Origin: UBA4479 sp963974935
Lineage (GTDB): Bacteria > Pseudomonadota > Alphaproteobacteria > Rhodospirillales > Casp-alpha2
DNA length: 64,000 nt
Reading direction: 5' to 3'
Assembly (NCBI GenBank): GCA_963974935.1
Contig: CAXBEV010000006.1
Coordinates: 118,633-182,632, forward strand
Every line of letters starts with the position of its first letter. The first letter of the stretch is position 1. The position numbers and the translations under genes were made by a program. The notes beneath the pieces are model-generated. The model had not been told where the DNA came from, searched no databases, and saw nothing but the letters and a program-made list of their open reading frames with translations. Of the stretch, positions 8,991 through 17,577 are shown one piece after another.

Positions 8991-10598
8991 TTACATTCGG
9001 AAGATACCGAACGTAGTGTCTTGAATGGGCGCATTTAGAGCCGCCGAAAGGCCGAGCCCGAGCACGGTGCGCGTTTCTGCCGGATCGATAATCCCGTCAT
9101 CCCAAAGCCTGGCACTTGCATAGTACGGATGCCCCTGGTGTTCGTATTGTTCCAAGATCGGCGCTTTGAATGCGGCTTCATCTTTCTGTGACCACTTCTT
9201 GCCTTTGGCTTCGATGCCGTCGCGGCGCACCGTGGCGAGGACCGTCGCCGCCTGCTCGCCGCCCATCACCGAGATGCGTGCGTTCGGCCACATCCATAAG
9301 AACCTGGGCGAATACGCACGCCCGCACATGGAATAATTCCCGGCACCAAAGCTACCGCCGATGACGACGGTGAACTTGGGCACGTTGGCGCACGCAACAG
9401 CCGTGACCATCTTCGCGCCGTCTTTGGCGATGCCGCCTTGTTCGTATTTTTTACCGACCATGAAGCCGGCGATATTTTGCAAGAACACCAAAGGAATCTT
9501 CCGCTTCGCGCACAGCTCAATAAAGTGTGCACCCTTTAGTGCGCTTTCGGAAAACAGGATACCATTGTTGGCGACAATGCCGACCGGGTAGCCGTGAATA
9601 TGCGCAAAGCCGCACACCAAAGATTCACCGTATAGCTTTTTGAACTCATCGAATTCAGAACCGTCTACGATGCGGGCGATGATTTCTCGAACATCGAACG
9701 GTTTTTTCAAATCGACCGGCGCGATGCCGGTTAATTCGGCGGGATCGTATTTTGGCGCGACCGGTGTACGGACATCCATCTCAATGCGCTTAACCCGGTT
9801 GAGATTTCGGATCGCGCGACGTGCTAATTGCAACGCGTGCAGATCATCGCGCGCAATGTGGTCGGTGACACCGGAAATCTTTGAATGCACCTCGGCGCCG
9901 CCCAACTCTTCAGCCGACACAATCTCGCCTGTTGCCGCTTTGACCAACGGCGGGCCACCCAAAAAGATCGTGCCCTGGCCCTGTACGATGATGCTTTCGT
10001 CACACATCGCCGGCACATAGGCACCGCCCGCCGTGCACGATCCCATGACCACGGCGATCTGCGGAATTCCTGCCGCCGACATCGTCGCTTGGTTGAAGAA
10101 AATTCGACCGAAGTGTTCTTTGTCCGGAAACACATCATCTTGGCGCGGCAAAAACGCGCCGCCGCTGTCGACCAAATAGATGCACGGCAGATTATTCTCG
10201 CGCGCAATTTCCTGGGCGCGCAGATGCTTTTTTACGGTCAGTGGATAGTACGTGCCGCCTTTGACGGTGGCATCGTTGGCGACGATCACGCATTCGGTGC
10301 CCTCGACCGGGCCGATGCCGGTGACGATGCCGCCAGCCGGCACGTCATCATCGTAAACTTCATACGCGGCGAACTGCGAGAACTCCAAAAACGGTGCGCC
10401 CGGATCGATCAAATTACGAATGCGATCACGGACCGGCAGCTTGCCGCGTGCTTGGTGCTTGGCACGCGCGACTTCGCCTCCACCCATCTTGATCACGGCA
10501 AGCTTGTCGGCCAAATCCTGCAACTGTTTTGACAGCACATCTTGATTGGCTTTAAACGCCGCACTTGCCGGATCAACGGTGGAACGAAGGTGCGTCAT
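8991..10598 (-). CDS. liuB: Methylcrotonyl-CoA carboxylase, carboxyltransferase beta subunit
   Basis: 535 residues, normal for MccB. The crotonase-like carboxyltransferase halves are visible: GGTYYPLTVKKHLRAQEIA and the oxyanion region MGSCTAGGAYVPAMCDE in the first, NIAGFMVGKKYEQGGIAK and GGSFGAGNYSMCGRAYSPRF in the second. These match the methylcrotonyl rather than the propionyl type. It transfers CO2 from biotin to 3-methylcrotonyl-CoA and works with the alpha subunit encoded two genes downstream. Confidence 0.95.
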   Translation of the reverse strand: MTHLRSTVDPASAAFKANQDVLSKQLQDLADKLAVIKMGGGEVARAKHQARGKLPVRDRIRNLIDPGAPFLEFSQFAAYEVYDDDVPAGGIVTGIGPVEGTECVIVANDATVKGGTYYPLTVKKHLRAQEIARENNLPCIYLVDSGGAFLPRQDDVFPDKEHFGRIFFNQATMSAAGIPQIAVVMGSCTAGGAYVPAMCDESIIVQGQGTIFLGGPPLVKAATGEIVSAEELGGAEVHSKISGVTDHIARDDLHALQLARRAIRNLNRVKRIEMDVRTPVAPKYDPAELTGIAPVDLKKPFDVREIIARIVDGSEFDEFKKLYGESLVCGFAHIHGYPVGIVANNGILFSESALKGAHFIELCAKRKIPLVFLQNIAGFMVGKKYEQGGIAKDGAKMVTAVACANVPKFTVVIGGSFGAGNYSMCGRAYSPRFLWMWPNARISVMGGEQAATVLATVRRDGIEAKGKKWSQKDEAAFKAPILEQYEHQGHPYYASARLWDDGIIDPAETRTVLGLGLSAALNAPIQDTTFGIFRM

Positions 10599-10607
10599 GT
10601 GCGGTCC

Positions 10608-11018
10608 TTACGCGTCCTTCGCCGGGCGTTCTCCGACAGGCCCGCCGGCTTCTTTCCAAGCCTTGAAGCCGTCGGCAAACTGCACCGCATTGGTCATGCC
10701 CATGTCTTGCAACGTCTTCACCGACAACGCCGAGCGCCAAGCCGCTGCGCAATAAAACACATAGGTCTTATTCTCGTCGCCAAGTGCTTCTTTGAAATAC
10801 GGGCTGTCCGGATCAAACCAGAACTCGATCATGCCGCGCGGTGCGTGATAGGCGCCCGGGATCATGCCGTCGCGCTCGAGCTCGCGAATATCACGCACGT
10901 CGACGAACATCAGATCGTCTGAACCATGGCGCGCGATGGCGTCTTGCAACGACAGCGTTTTGACCTCGGCCTCAGCTTCGGCGACCAGATCTTTGATACC
11001 TTTTTTAAATGCCATCAT
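10608..11018 (-). CDS. Rhodanese-like domain protein
   Basis: 136 residues, a single rhodanese domain. The active-site loop YVFYCAAAWRSAL has Cys90; FVDVRDIRELERDGMIPGA is the standard CDC25/rhodanese block. Possible activity: sulfur transfer (thiosulfate or persulfide). It starts at tandem ATGs after AAGGGA and lies 9 nt upstream of liuB. It may protect or handle sulfur chemistry of CoA thioesters, but no such role can be shown from sequence. Confidence 0.85.
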   Translation of the reverse strand: MMAFKKGIKDLVAEAEAEVKTLSLQDAIARHGSDDLMFVDVRDIRELERDGMIPGAYHAPRGMIEFWFDPDSPYFKEALGDENKTYVFYCAAAWRSALSVKTLQDMGMTNAVQFADGFKAWKEAGGPVGERPAKDA

Positions 11019-11030
11019 ATTTCCCTTATT

Positions 11031-11633
11031 TTACCAGCCACCGGAACGGAGCCAGCGTTTTACCATCCATAAGCGATCTGCGCCCCAGAACTGTTCACCA
11101 TCAACGATCACAAAAGGCGAGCCGAACACGCCCTTATCGATGGCGGCATTGGTCTCATCCTTAAGGCGTTGCTTGACCGCATCATCGCCGAGCGCCGCCA
11201 ACACCGCATCTTGATCGAAGCCGTGCCGGGCGGCAATGGCGGCGACAGCGTCAGCCGCACCGATATCCTCCCCCTTGCCGAAAAACGTCGACAGGCAATC
11301 CCACGCGAACGCTTTCGCTTTCGCCGGGTCCTGATCGTAAATCCAATAATAAGCACGCCCGGTCGCCTGAGTTGCAATAGGGAACGGGTCGGGCATCGTC
11401 CACGGCAATTCCTGAAACCGCGCCAAGCGTTCCCAATCGTGGACACAATAGTCGCCCTTTATCGGAATGTGCGCGAGCGGTTGCCCCCCGGTTTGCTTGA
11501 GGGCAACGCCCAACAGCATCGGTTTCCATTCAACGGTGCGATCAAAACCCTCGATCAACTCGTCGATTTTTTGCGCCGCGAAGTATGCATACGGCGACGA
11601 AAAATCAAAATAGAACTCAACGGGTTTACTCAC
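11031..11633 (-). CDS. 2-hydroxychromene-2-carboxylate isomerase family protein (DsbA-like fold)
   Basis: 200 residues, kappa-class GST/DsbA fold. The N-terminal FYFDFSSPYAYFAAQKI has the Ser in place of the CxxC, as in NahD-type isomerases. The C-terminal GVFGSPFVIVDGEQFWGADR has the cis-Pro loop. Known relatives are glutathione-dependent isomerases in aromatic degradation, yet no naphthalene or aromatic genes are near. It may act on another substrate in acyl-CoA catabolism. The start is GTG with GGGAG 8 nt ahead. Confidence 0.87.
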   Translation of the reverse strand: MSKPVEFYFDFSSPYAYFAAQKIDELIEGFDRTVEWKPMLLGVALKQTGGQPLAHIPIKGDYCVHDWERLARFQELPWTMPDPFPIATQATGRAYYWIYDQDPAKAKAFAWDCLSTFFGKGEDIGAADAVAAIAARHGFDQDAVLAALGDDAVKQRLKDETNAAIDKGVFGSPFVIVDGEQFWGADRLWMVKRWLRSGGW

Positions 11634-11667
11634 GTGTTTTCTCCCATTTGGATGTCGTTTTTATATA

Positions 11668-11692
11668 GACCCCGGATCAAGTCCGGGGTGAC
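11668..11692. repeat. Short palindromic repeat (CCCCGGATCAAGTCCGGGG type)
   Basis: A 25-bp unit in the 78-bp gap between the acyl-CoA dehydrogenase and the isomerase gene. It has a near-perfect dyad CCCCGGA/TCCGGGG followed by TGAC. Similar motifs are common dispersed palindromes in alphaproteobacterial genomes. It could form an mRNA hairpin inside the liu transcript and so reduce expression of downstream genes or protect upstream RNA. Confidence 0.5.
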
Positions 11693-11711
11693 GGTTATAG
11701 ATAAATAGTCC

Positions 11712-12848
11712 TCACCCCGCCCCGACGGCGCGGGCAATAACCATGCGTTGCACGTCAGATGTACCTTCGTAAATTTGACAAACGCGCACGTCGCGATAGA
11801 TACGCTCGACCGGAAAATCTTCGACGTAACCGTAACCGCCCAGTGTTTGAATGGCGCCGGAGCAGACACGCTCGGCCATTTCAGACGCGAACAGCTTGGC
11901 CATCGATGCTTCCTTTAGGCAAGGCTGACCGGCTTCGCGGAGCCTGGCGGCATTCAAATACATCAAGCGCGCGGCTTCGATCTCGGTTGCCATGTCGGCC
12001 AAGCGATGCCCGACGGCCTGATGTTCCATGATCGGCTTACCGAAGCTAATACGGTCTTTGGCGTAATCGACGGCAATCTCAAGCGCGGCGCGTGCCATCC
12101 CGACCGACTGCGCCGCAATGCCGATCCGCCCGCCTTCCAAATTTGAAAGCGCAATGCCATAGCCCTGCCCTTCTTCGCCCAATAATAGATCGGGCGTAAG
12201 TCGGCAGTCGGTGAATGTGATCTGCGCCGTGTCCGAACACCGCTGTCCCATCTTTTTCTCGATGCCCGTCACAGCATAACCTTCGGTATCGGTCGGCACG
12301 ACGAACGCGGAGATACCTTTTTTGCCCGCGTCCGGATCCGTGACCGCGAACACCACGCAAACATCCGCGTGCTTGCCCGAGGTGATGAATTGCTTGGTGC
12401 CGTTAAGCACGAAATGATTGCCGTCGCGCGTTGCCCGGGTCTTGATCGCTGATGCGTCCGAGCCCGCCTGCGGCTCAGTCAACGCGAACGCGCCCAGCAT
12501 TTCGCCCGACGCCAGAGGCCGCAAAAACCGCTCCTTCAACGCGTCCGAGCCATAATCGGCAATCGGCTTTTGCCCGACGCCGTTGTGTACACTCATGATT
12601 GTCGAAATCGCCCCATCACCGGCGGCGATTTCTTCGAGTGCCAAGGCATGTGCGATCATGCCGGTCTCGGACCCGCCCCAGGTTTCCGACGTCAACATGC
12701 CCATGAACCCAAGCGCGCCCATCTCGGCGAGTTCGCTTTTTGGGAAGGCTGCCGTCTTATCGCGTTCCGCCGCCCCCGGCGCCAAGCGCTCGCGCGCAAA
12801 GTCGCGGGCGGTGTCGCGGATCATTTGCTGTTCGTCGTTTAGGTGCAC
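11712..12848 (-). CDS. Acyl-CoA dehydrogenase, short-chain type
   Basis: 378 residues, full-length FAD-dependent acyl-CoA dehydrogenase. Motifs: FALTEPQAGSDASAIKT (FAD/substrate loop), NGTKQFITSGK and the C-terminal IYEGTSDVQRMVIAR with catalytic Glu361 in the usual short-/medium-chain position. It differs from LiuA, which lacks Glu there. The substrate is probably a short or branched acyl-CoA, for example isobutyryl-, 2-methylbutyryl- or butyryl-CoA, and would act alongside the leucine pathway. The start is GTG with AAGG 7 nt before it. Confidence 0.92.
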   Translation of the reverse strand: MHLNDEQQMIRDTARDFARERLAPGAAERDKTAAFPKSELAEMGALGFMGMLTSETWGGSETGMIAHALALEEIAAGDGAISTIMSVHNGVGQKPIADYGSDALKERFLRPLASGEMLGAFALTEPQAGSDASAIKTRATRDGNHFVLNGTKQFITSGKHADVCVVFAVTDPDAGKKGISAFVVPTDTEGYAVTGIEKKMGQRCSDTAQITFTDCRLTPDLLLGEEGQGYGIALSNLEGGRIGIAAQSVGMARAALEIAVDYAKDRISFGKPIMEHQAVGHRLADMATEIEAARLMYLNAARLREAGQPCLKEASMAKLFASEMAERVCSGAIQTLGGYGYVEDFPVERIYRDVRVCQIYEGTSDVQRMVIARAVGAG

Positions 12849-12867
12849 TTTTTTACCTTTTTATTCG

Positions 12868-12885
12868 GCGCGCGTCTCGAAGGAT
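12868..12885. repeat. Half copy of the family B inverted repeat
   Basis: Eighteen bases exactly match the reverse complement of the left end of the element at 13608-13703 (GCGCGCGTCTCGAAGGAT). It sits between the SDR gene and the acyl-CoA dehydrogenase. It looks like one end left after loss of the rest of an element. Confidence 0.45.
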
Positions 12886-12895
12886 CACAACACAC

Positions 12896-13579
12896 TCACC
12901 ACGGCAGTGGCGTGCCGTCGTAATTGAAGAACTTACCACTATCGGTGAAACTCAGCTTTTCGATGGAGGCACGCAGATGCGTGATGCTCTCAGTCGGGGT
13001 CAGGGTCGCATTAGGGCCACCCATGTCGGTCTGCACCCACCCCGGATGAAACATTACGGCGGCGACGCCGGTCTCGGCGATCTCTTCAGCGTAGCACGCC
13101 ATGACCATGTTCAACGCCGCTTTCGACGAGCGATAGATGTATTCGCTGGGCCCCGACCCTTTCTCGATCGAGCCCATGATCGACGAAATGTTGACGATCA
13201 TTTTGCGATCCCCCGATTCGACGTTTTTCAACAAGGTGCGCGAAACCAACAACGGTGCCATGGCGTTGGTCTGAAACACCGGCGTCCAATCGGCAACGGT
13301 AACGTCGGCGGCCTTCACCGGCTTTGGGCCATAAACGCCGGCGTTATTGATCAGCACATCAATCGGTCGGTCACCCAAATCGGATTCAAATCGCGCCAAT
13401 GACGCCGGATCGAGAATTTCCAGCCCATAGACCGCGATATCACCTTCGATCTGTGCCAACGCACCGACCCCGATCGGGTTGCGGCAGGTTGCAATGACGG
13501 ACCAACCATCGGCGGCATACTGCTTGGCAAATTCCAATCCAAGACCGCGATTGGCACCGGTGATGAGAACTGTCGGCAT
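12896..13579 (-). CDS. Short-chain dehydrogenase/reductase family oxidoreductase
   Basis: 227 residues, Rossmann fold. TGANRGLGLEFAKQ is the cofactor loop, NNAGVYG the conserved structural motif and YRSSKAALN the catalytic YxxxK. The protein is short and resembles the C-factor/sniffer-like SDR group. The substrate is unknown; a hydroxyacyl or keto intermediate is possible given the operon, but this is inference. The ATG is preceded by AGGGAGAG. Confidence 0.88.
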   Translation of the reverse strand: MPTVLITGANRGLGLEFAKQYAADGWSVIATCRNPIGVGALAQIEGDIAVYGLEILDPASLARFESDLGDRPIDVLINNAGVYGPKPVKAADVTVADWTPVFQTNAMAPLLVSRTLLKNVESGDRKMIVNISSIMGSIEKGSGPSEYIYRSSKAALNMVMACYAEEIAETGVAAVMFHPGWVQTDMGGPNATLTPTESITHLRASIEKLSFTDSGKFFNYDGTPLPW

Positions 13580-13607
13580 TTAACTCTCCCTACGTTTCTT
13601 TTGCATT

Positions 13608-13703
13608 TCATCCTTCGAGACGCGCGCTTTGCGCGCTCCTCAGGATGAGGGTCTTAAAGTAGCCTCATCCTGAGGAGCAGCGAAGCTGCGTCTCGAAGGA
13701 TGA
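13608..13703. repeat. Inverted-repeat intergenic element, family B
   Basis: A 96-bp element whose ends are a long imperfect inverted repeat. TCATCCTTCGAGACGC is mirrored at the right end, and CTCCTCAGGATGAGG is mirrored around an 11-nt centre (TCTTAAAGTAG). It fills nearly the whole gap between the RidA and SDR genes inside the liu transcript. A half copy lies at 12868-12885. No ORF is present, so it fits a non-autonomous REP/MITE-like element. Confidence 0.75.
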
Positions 13704-13712
13704 AAACCACAC

Positions 13713-14096
13713 TCATTTCGGTTGCTTCGCCGTCACTTCGATCTCGATCTTCATGCGCGGATCAACCAGACCCGCAACAATCGCGGTCGCGGCGGGGCGA
13801 ATATCGCCGAACGTGGTGCCCAGCACTTCGGTGATCGCAGGCCAGTCTGCGACGTCGGGCACGATATAGTTGGCGCGCACCACATCGGCCATCGACGCCC
13901 CCGCTTGATCAAGCGCGGCTTCGATGTTGCGAAGCGTCTGGCGGGTTTGTTCGGCGGGATCGTCGGAAATGCTCCCGGCCGCATAATCAAAACCGGTGGT
14001 GCCCGAAACAAACACCCAGTCGCCATCCACGACGGCGCGAGAATAGCCGATCTTACGCTCAAATTCAGAGCCCGAAGAAATCAGTTTGCGGGACAT
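13713..14096 (-). CDS. RidA/YjgF family protein
   Basis: 127 residues, whole RidA fold. Signature parts are FERKIGYSRAVVDGDWVFVSG at the start and IEIEVTAKQ at the end. RidA proteins hydrolyse reactive enamine/imine intermediates, but this subgroup has diverged and may bind other small ligands. The conserved Arg of active RidA (R-x-x-IE in the last third) appears here as DPRMKIEIEV. The ATG overlaps the thiolase stop (TGATG), so it is coupled to the preceding gene. Confidence 0.88.
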   Translation of the reverse strand: MSRKLISSGSEFERKIGYSRAVVDGDWVFVSGTTGFDYAAGSISDDPAEQTRQTLRNIEAALDQAGASMADVVRANYIVPDVADWPAITEVLGTTFGDIRPAATAIVAGLVDPRMKIEIEVTAKQPK

Positions 14097-15286
14097 CAGC
14101 TCACACGCTCGATCGCAATGGCAGTCGCCTCACCACCGCCGATGCACAACGACGCGACACCTTTTTTAAGGTCATATTTATCGAGCGCATTCATCAGCGT
14201 GACGATAATCCGTGCCCCCGATGCGCCGACCGGATGGCCGAGTGCGCAGGCGCCGCCGTGGACGTTCACCTTGTCGTGCGGCAGATCAAGATCGCGCATC
14301 GCCGCCATGGTGACGACGGCAAACGCTTCGTTGATTTCGAACAGGTCGACATCGTCTTTATCCCAACCGGCTTTGCCCAAAACTTTTTCAATAGAGCCAA
14401 TAGGCGCCGTGGTGAACCATGCCGGCTCGTTCGCGTGCGTTGCGTGCGCATGAATAATCGCGCGCGGCGTCAGGCCCCGCTTTTCCGCTTCGGAGCGTTT
14501 CATCAACACCAACGCCGCCCCGCCGTCGGAAATCGACGACGAATTCGCCGGCGTCACCGTGCCGTCTTTGCGAAACGCAGGACGCAGCGTCGGGATTTTA
14601 TCAATGTTGGCTTTGTGTGGCTGCTCGTCGCTAGACACCGTGACATCGCCTTTACGGGTCGACACGGTGACCGCTTCGATTTCCGCTTCGAAAGTGCCGT
14701 CATCAATCGCTTTCTTAGCGCGGGTCAGACTTTCGATGGCGAAGGCATCTTGTTGTTCGCGGGTGAATTGGTATTGCTGCGCGGTGTCTTCGGCAAACGT
14801 CCCCATGAGGCGGCCTTCGTCATAGGCATCTTCGAGTCCATCAATGAACATGTGATCCTTGACCTGATCGCCATGGCCCAAGCGATAGCCTTGGCGGGCG
14901 CGGGGCAGAATGTAGGGCGCATTGGTCATGCTTTCCATACCGCCTGCGACCATCACGTCGTGCGAGCCTGCCAAGATATTGTCATGCGCCAGCATCGTCG
15001 CCTTCATCGCCGAGCCGCACATTTTTGAGAGTGTCGTGCAGCCGGTGCTCCACGGCAGACCGGCGAAGTGCGCGGCTTGACGCGCAGGCGCCTGCTTGAG
15101 GCCCGCGAACAGGCAAAGCCCCATAACAACGTCTTCGATGTCTTCGGGTTTACAGCCGGCGCGCTGGACAGCGGCGCGGATTGCAGCCCCGCCCAGTTCC
15201 GGCGCCGTGGTGTCGCTGAGCGCGCCTTGAAAGCCGCCCATGGGCGTGCGCGCTGCACCAACGATGACGATAGGATCTTCAATCAT
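14096..15286 (-). CDS. Acetyl-CoA C-acyltransferase (thiolase)
   Basis: 396 residues, complete degradative/biosynthetic thiolase. The nucleophile is Cys90 in LSKMCGSAMKA. GGACALGHPVGASGAR holds the active-site His, and CIGGGEATAIAIE contains Cys381. It cleaves acetoacetyl-CoA or a 3-ketoacyl-CoA. In this operon it would turn acetoacetyl-CoA derived from HMG-CoA lyase product into two acetyl-CoA, though no CoA transferase is encoded nearby. CAGGAG lies 6 nt before the ATG. Confidence 0.93.
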   Translation of the reverse strand: MIEDPIVIVGAARTPMGGFQGALSDTTAPELGGAAIRAAVQRAGCKPEDIEDVVMGLCLFAGLKQAPARQAAHFAGLPWSTGCTTLSKMCGSAMKATMLAHDNILAGSHDVMVAGGMESMTNAPYILPRARQGYRLGHGDQVKDHMFIDGLEDAYDEGRLMGTFAEDTAQQYQFTREQQDAFAIESLTRAKKAIDDGTFEAEIEAVTVSTRKGDVTVSSDEQPHKANIDKIPTLRPAFRKDGTVTPANSSSISDGGAALVLMKRSEAEKRGLTPRAIIHAHATHANEPAWFTTAPIGSIEKVLGKAGWDKDDVDLFEINEAFAVVTMAAMRDLDLPHDKVNVHGGACALGHPVGASGARIIVTLMNALDKYDLKKGVASLCIGGGEATAIAIERVS

Positions 15287-15310
15287 GACTGTCTCCTGAT
15301 AGGCAAAAAA

Positions 15311-15823
15311 TTACGCAAAGAATTTCCAAACCGCGCCGCCCCAGGCTGCAGCATAAAGCGTGACCACAAGCCGCGCCGCCCAAGACCATTTAATGTGATC
15401 AACATTCGGCGCGCATCGCCAAACCGCCACCAACGACCACATCACAAATAGAAATATCATCGTGCCAATGAGACCGGCGACGACTTGGGTCACCAGCAAA
15501 GACACACCCGTCCGCTCGGGATCGACGGTCATACCAAAAATAATCGCTGGTATGGTCAACACAATGGAGATCACCAACAACACACCGTGGCCAAAAAAGA
15601 ACCCACCCCAAAATACCGTCCACAGCGGCAAAAGCCCCTTCAGGCCGCGCTTCCAAAATGCTCCGTCCGGGTGTGGACCTTCAAAACCATGCGTACCCTT
15701 TGGTGCATTTTCAGGATTTTCAAGGCCGCGGCGATGCGACTTCAGACCGAGCCTGCGCCCGGTGCCATAGACATCCACAAACACCGGTCCATTTTCACCA
15801 CCACCTGAACCATAGTCAGACAT
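15311..15823 (-). CDS. Uncharacterised membrane protein of the liu cluster
   Basis: 170 residues, not recognised. A Gly-rich hydrophilic N-terminus (about 1-65) is followed by three hydrophobic stretches at about 68-95, 105-130 and 143-165 that look like membrane helices. No enzymatic motif is visible. It lies between liuA and the thiolase with short gaps (18 and 24 nt) and a good GGGAAG ribosome site, so it is a real operon member. A transport or scaffold role for branched-chain acids is possible but unsupported. Confidence 0.72.
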   Translation of the reverse strand: MSDYGSGGGENGPVFVDVYGTGRRLGLKSHRRGLENPENAPKGTHGFEGPHPDGAFWKRGLKGLLPLWTVFWGGFFFGHGVLLVISIVLTIPAIIFGMTVDPERTGVSLLVTQVVAGLIGTMIFLFVMWSLVAVWRCAPNVDHIKWSWAARLVVTLYAAAWGGAVWKFFA

Positions 15824-15841
15824 ACGTCTTCCCTTTCGGCG

Positions 15842-17014
15842 TTATGCCGTTTCCTGGAACAATTCGCGGCCGATCAGCCAGCGGCGGATTTCCGACGTGC
15901 CGGCGCCGATCTCGTAAAGCTTGGCATCGCGCAGCAATCGACCGGTCGGTGTCTCATTGATGTAGCCCATACCGCCTAAGCACTGGATCGCTTCGAGCGC
16001 CATCCATGTGGCCTTTTCAGCCGCATACAAAATCGCACCCGCCGCATCTTTGCGGGTCGTGCGCCCTTTGTCGCAGGCTTTTGCGACCGTATACACGTAT
16101 GCCTTGGCCGCGTTCATCGTAGTGTACATGTCGGCGAGCTTGCCCTGCATCAACTGAAACTCACCAATGGCTTGGCCGAATTGTTTCCGCTCATGCATGT
16201 ACGGCAGCACGGCATCCATGCACGCCTGCATGATGCCGAGTGGTCCCGCTGCCAACACGGCGCGTTCGTAATCCAGGCCGCTCATCAACACGTTGACGCC
16301 TTTACCTTCACCGCCGAGCACGTTCTCAGCCGGGACTTCGACGTCTTCGAAGACCAACTCACAGGTGTTGGACCCCCGCATGCCAAGTTTATCGAGCTTT
16401 TGCGCCTGAGAGAATCCGGCGAACCCACGTTCCACCAAGAATGCCGTGATACCGCGTGCGCCGGCGTCTACATCGGTCTTAGCATAGATCACATAGGTGT
16501 CCGCATCCGGGCCGTTGGTGATCCACATTTTATTACCGTTAAGCACATAACGGTCGCCCTTCTTTTCGGCGCGGAGCCGCATGCTGACCACATCAGAACC
16601 AGCGCCAGGCTCACTCATCGCCAGCGCGCCGACATGATCACCGGAAATAAGTTTCGGCAGGTAGCGTGCTTTTTGATCGTCGTTACCGTTGCGGTGAATT
16701 TGATTCACGCACAGGTTTGAGTGCGCACCATAGCTGAGGCCGACGGATGCAGACGCGCGGCTGATTTCTTCCATCGCCACACAGTGTTCCAGATACCCCA
16801 TCCCGGCGCCGCCCAAATCCTCGTGCACAGTAATGCCGAGCAGCCCCATGTCGCCCATCTTGCGCCACAGATCTTTTGGAAAATCATTGTCGCGGTCAAT
16901 GTCGGCAGCGCGGGGCGCGATTTCGTCGGCGGCGAAGCCGCTGATCGATTGACGCAGCATATCCGCATCGTCACCGAGATCAAAATCTAAGGTCGGATAT
17001 TCATTGGGAATCAT
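15842..17014 (-). CDS. liuA: Isovaleryl-CoA dehydrogenase
   Basis: 390 residues. Oxidises isovaleryl-CoA to 3-methylcrotonyl-CoA. It has MSEPGAGSDVVSMR and the substrate helix GLDYERAVLAAGPLG with Glu250, the catalytic base position unique to isovaleryl-CoA dehydrogenases. At the C-terminus, where other family members carry the base, it has IGAGTSEIRR with Gly. This residue swap strongly supports the assignment. It is the first gene behind the LiuR palindrome at 17077-17090. Confidence 0.96.
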   Translation of the reverse strand: MIPNEYPTLDFDLGDDADMLRQSISGFAADEIAPRAADIDRDNDFPKDLWRKMGDMGLLGITVHEDLGGAGMGYLEHCVAMEEISRASASVGLSYGAHSNLCVNQIHRNGNDDQKARYLPKLISGDHVGALAMSEPGAGSDVVSMRLRAEKKGDRYVLNGNKMWITNGPDADTYVIYAKTDVDAGARGITAFLVERGFAGFSQAQKLDKLGMRGSNTCELVFEDVEVPAENVLGGEGKGVNVLMSGLDYERAVLAAGPLGIMQACMDAVLPYMHERKQFGQAIGEFQLMQGKLADMYTTMNAAKAYVYTVAKACDKGRTTRKDAAGAILYAAEKATWMALEAIQCLGGMGYINETPTGRLLRDAKLYEIGAGTSEIRRWLIGRELFQETA

Positions 17015-17059
17015 GCTTTATCTGCGGGGTGTCCCGCGCCTCCCTCGGTGTACGAAATA

Positions 17060-17096
17060 TCTATTATCGTACTTAACGTTTACGTAAACGTCAATT
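17060..17096 (-). promoter_or_regulatory. LiuR operator and MerR-type promoter of the liu operon
   Basis: A perfect 14-bp palindrome CGTTTACGTAAACG at 17077-17090 lies 63 nt before liuA. Reading toward liuA it sits between a TTGACG -35 box and a GATAAT -10 box about 20 nt apart, an overlong spacer typical of promoters activated by MerR-family proteins. The motif agrees with the known proteobacterial LiuR site. The same core recurs before liuR. Confidence 0.85.
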
Positions 17097-17103
17097 ACGC
17101 CCC

Positions 17104-17577
17104 CTAGCCGATGATGCCATTGCGACCGACGATACGCATCAAGGTTTGCTGCATCAAGGCACAGGGTCGCAATACACCGTCTTTACGGACCAAAACCTCG
17201 CCTGTGGCCACGGTTAGCGTGCGCCCGGGGCGCACAACTTGGCCGCGTGCGACCAACATATCACCGTCTGCGGGCGCAATAAGATTGAGCTTAAATTCGA
17301 CCGTTAACACGCCGTCTTCAGGACCATATAAAGTCGCCGCAGCGTACCCCCCAGCCGTGTCGGCAATGCTGCCGATGCCACCCGCATGAAAAAAACCATG
17401 TTGTTGGCTGAGCGCTTCATCAAACGGCATCTCCACATCGACGCAACCTGGCGAAACATGGGTCATCACTGCGCCCAGCGTCGACATCAGGCCTTGCCTT
17501 GCAAAGCTACCGCGGACTCGCTGCTCAAAGTCGGGATCGCGCACGTCAAACGACTTTTCCTTGCCGCCGTCGGCCAT
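17104..17577 (-). CDS. PaaI-like hotdog thioesterase
   Basis: 157 residues. The hotdog motif HGFFHAGGIGSIADTAGGYAA (about 61-81) contains the Asn/Asp/Gly active-site pattern of PaaI thioesterases; LTVEFKLNLIAPA follows. It probably releases CoA from stalled acyl-CoA. It lies just upstream of the liuA promoter in the same direction. It is therefore expressed from its own promoter and may read through into liuA. GGAGA is 5 nt before the ATG. Confidence 0.87.
   Translation of the reverse strand: MADGGKEKSFDVRDPDFEQRVRGSFARQGLMSTLGAVMTHVSPGCVDVEMPFDEALSQQHGFFHAGGIGSIADTAGGYAAATLYGPEDGVLTVEFKLNLIAPADGDMLVARGQVVRPGRTLTVATGEVLVRKDGVLRPCALMQQTLMRIVGRNGIIG

Noticed and set aside
11031..11633. Evidence for naphthalene or aromatic degradation
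   Set aside because: Only a NahD-like isomerase fold is present; no ring hydroxylase or ring-cleavage gene lies in the window.
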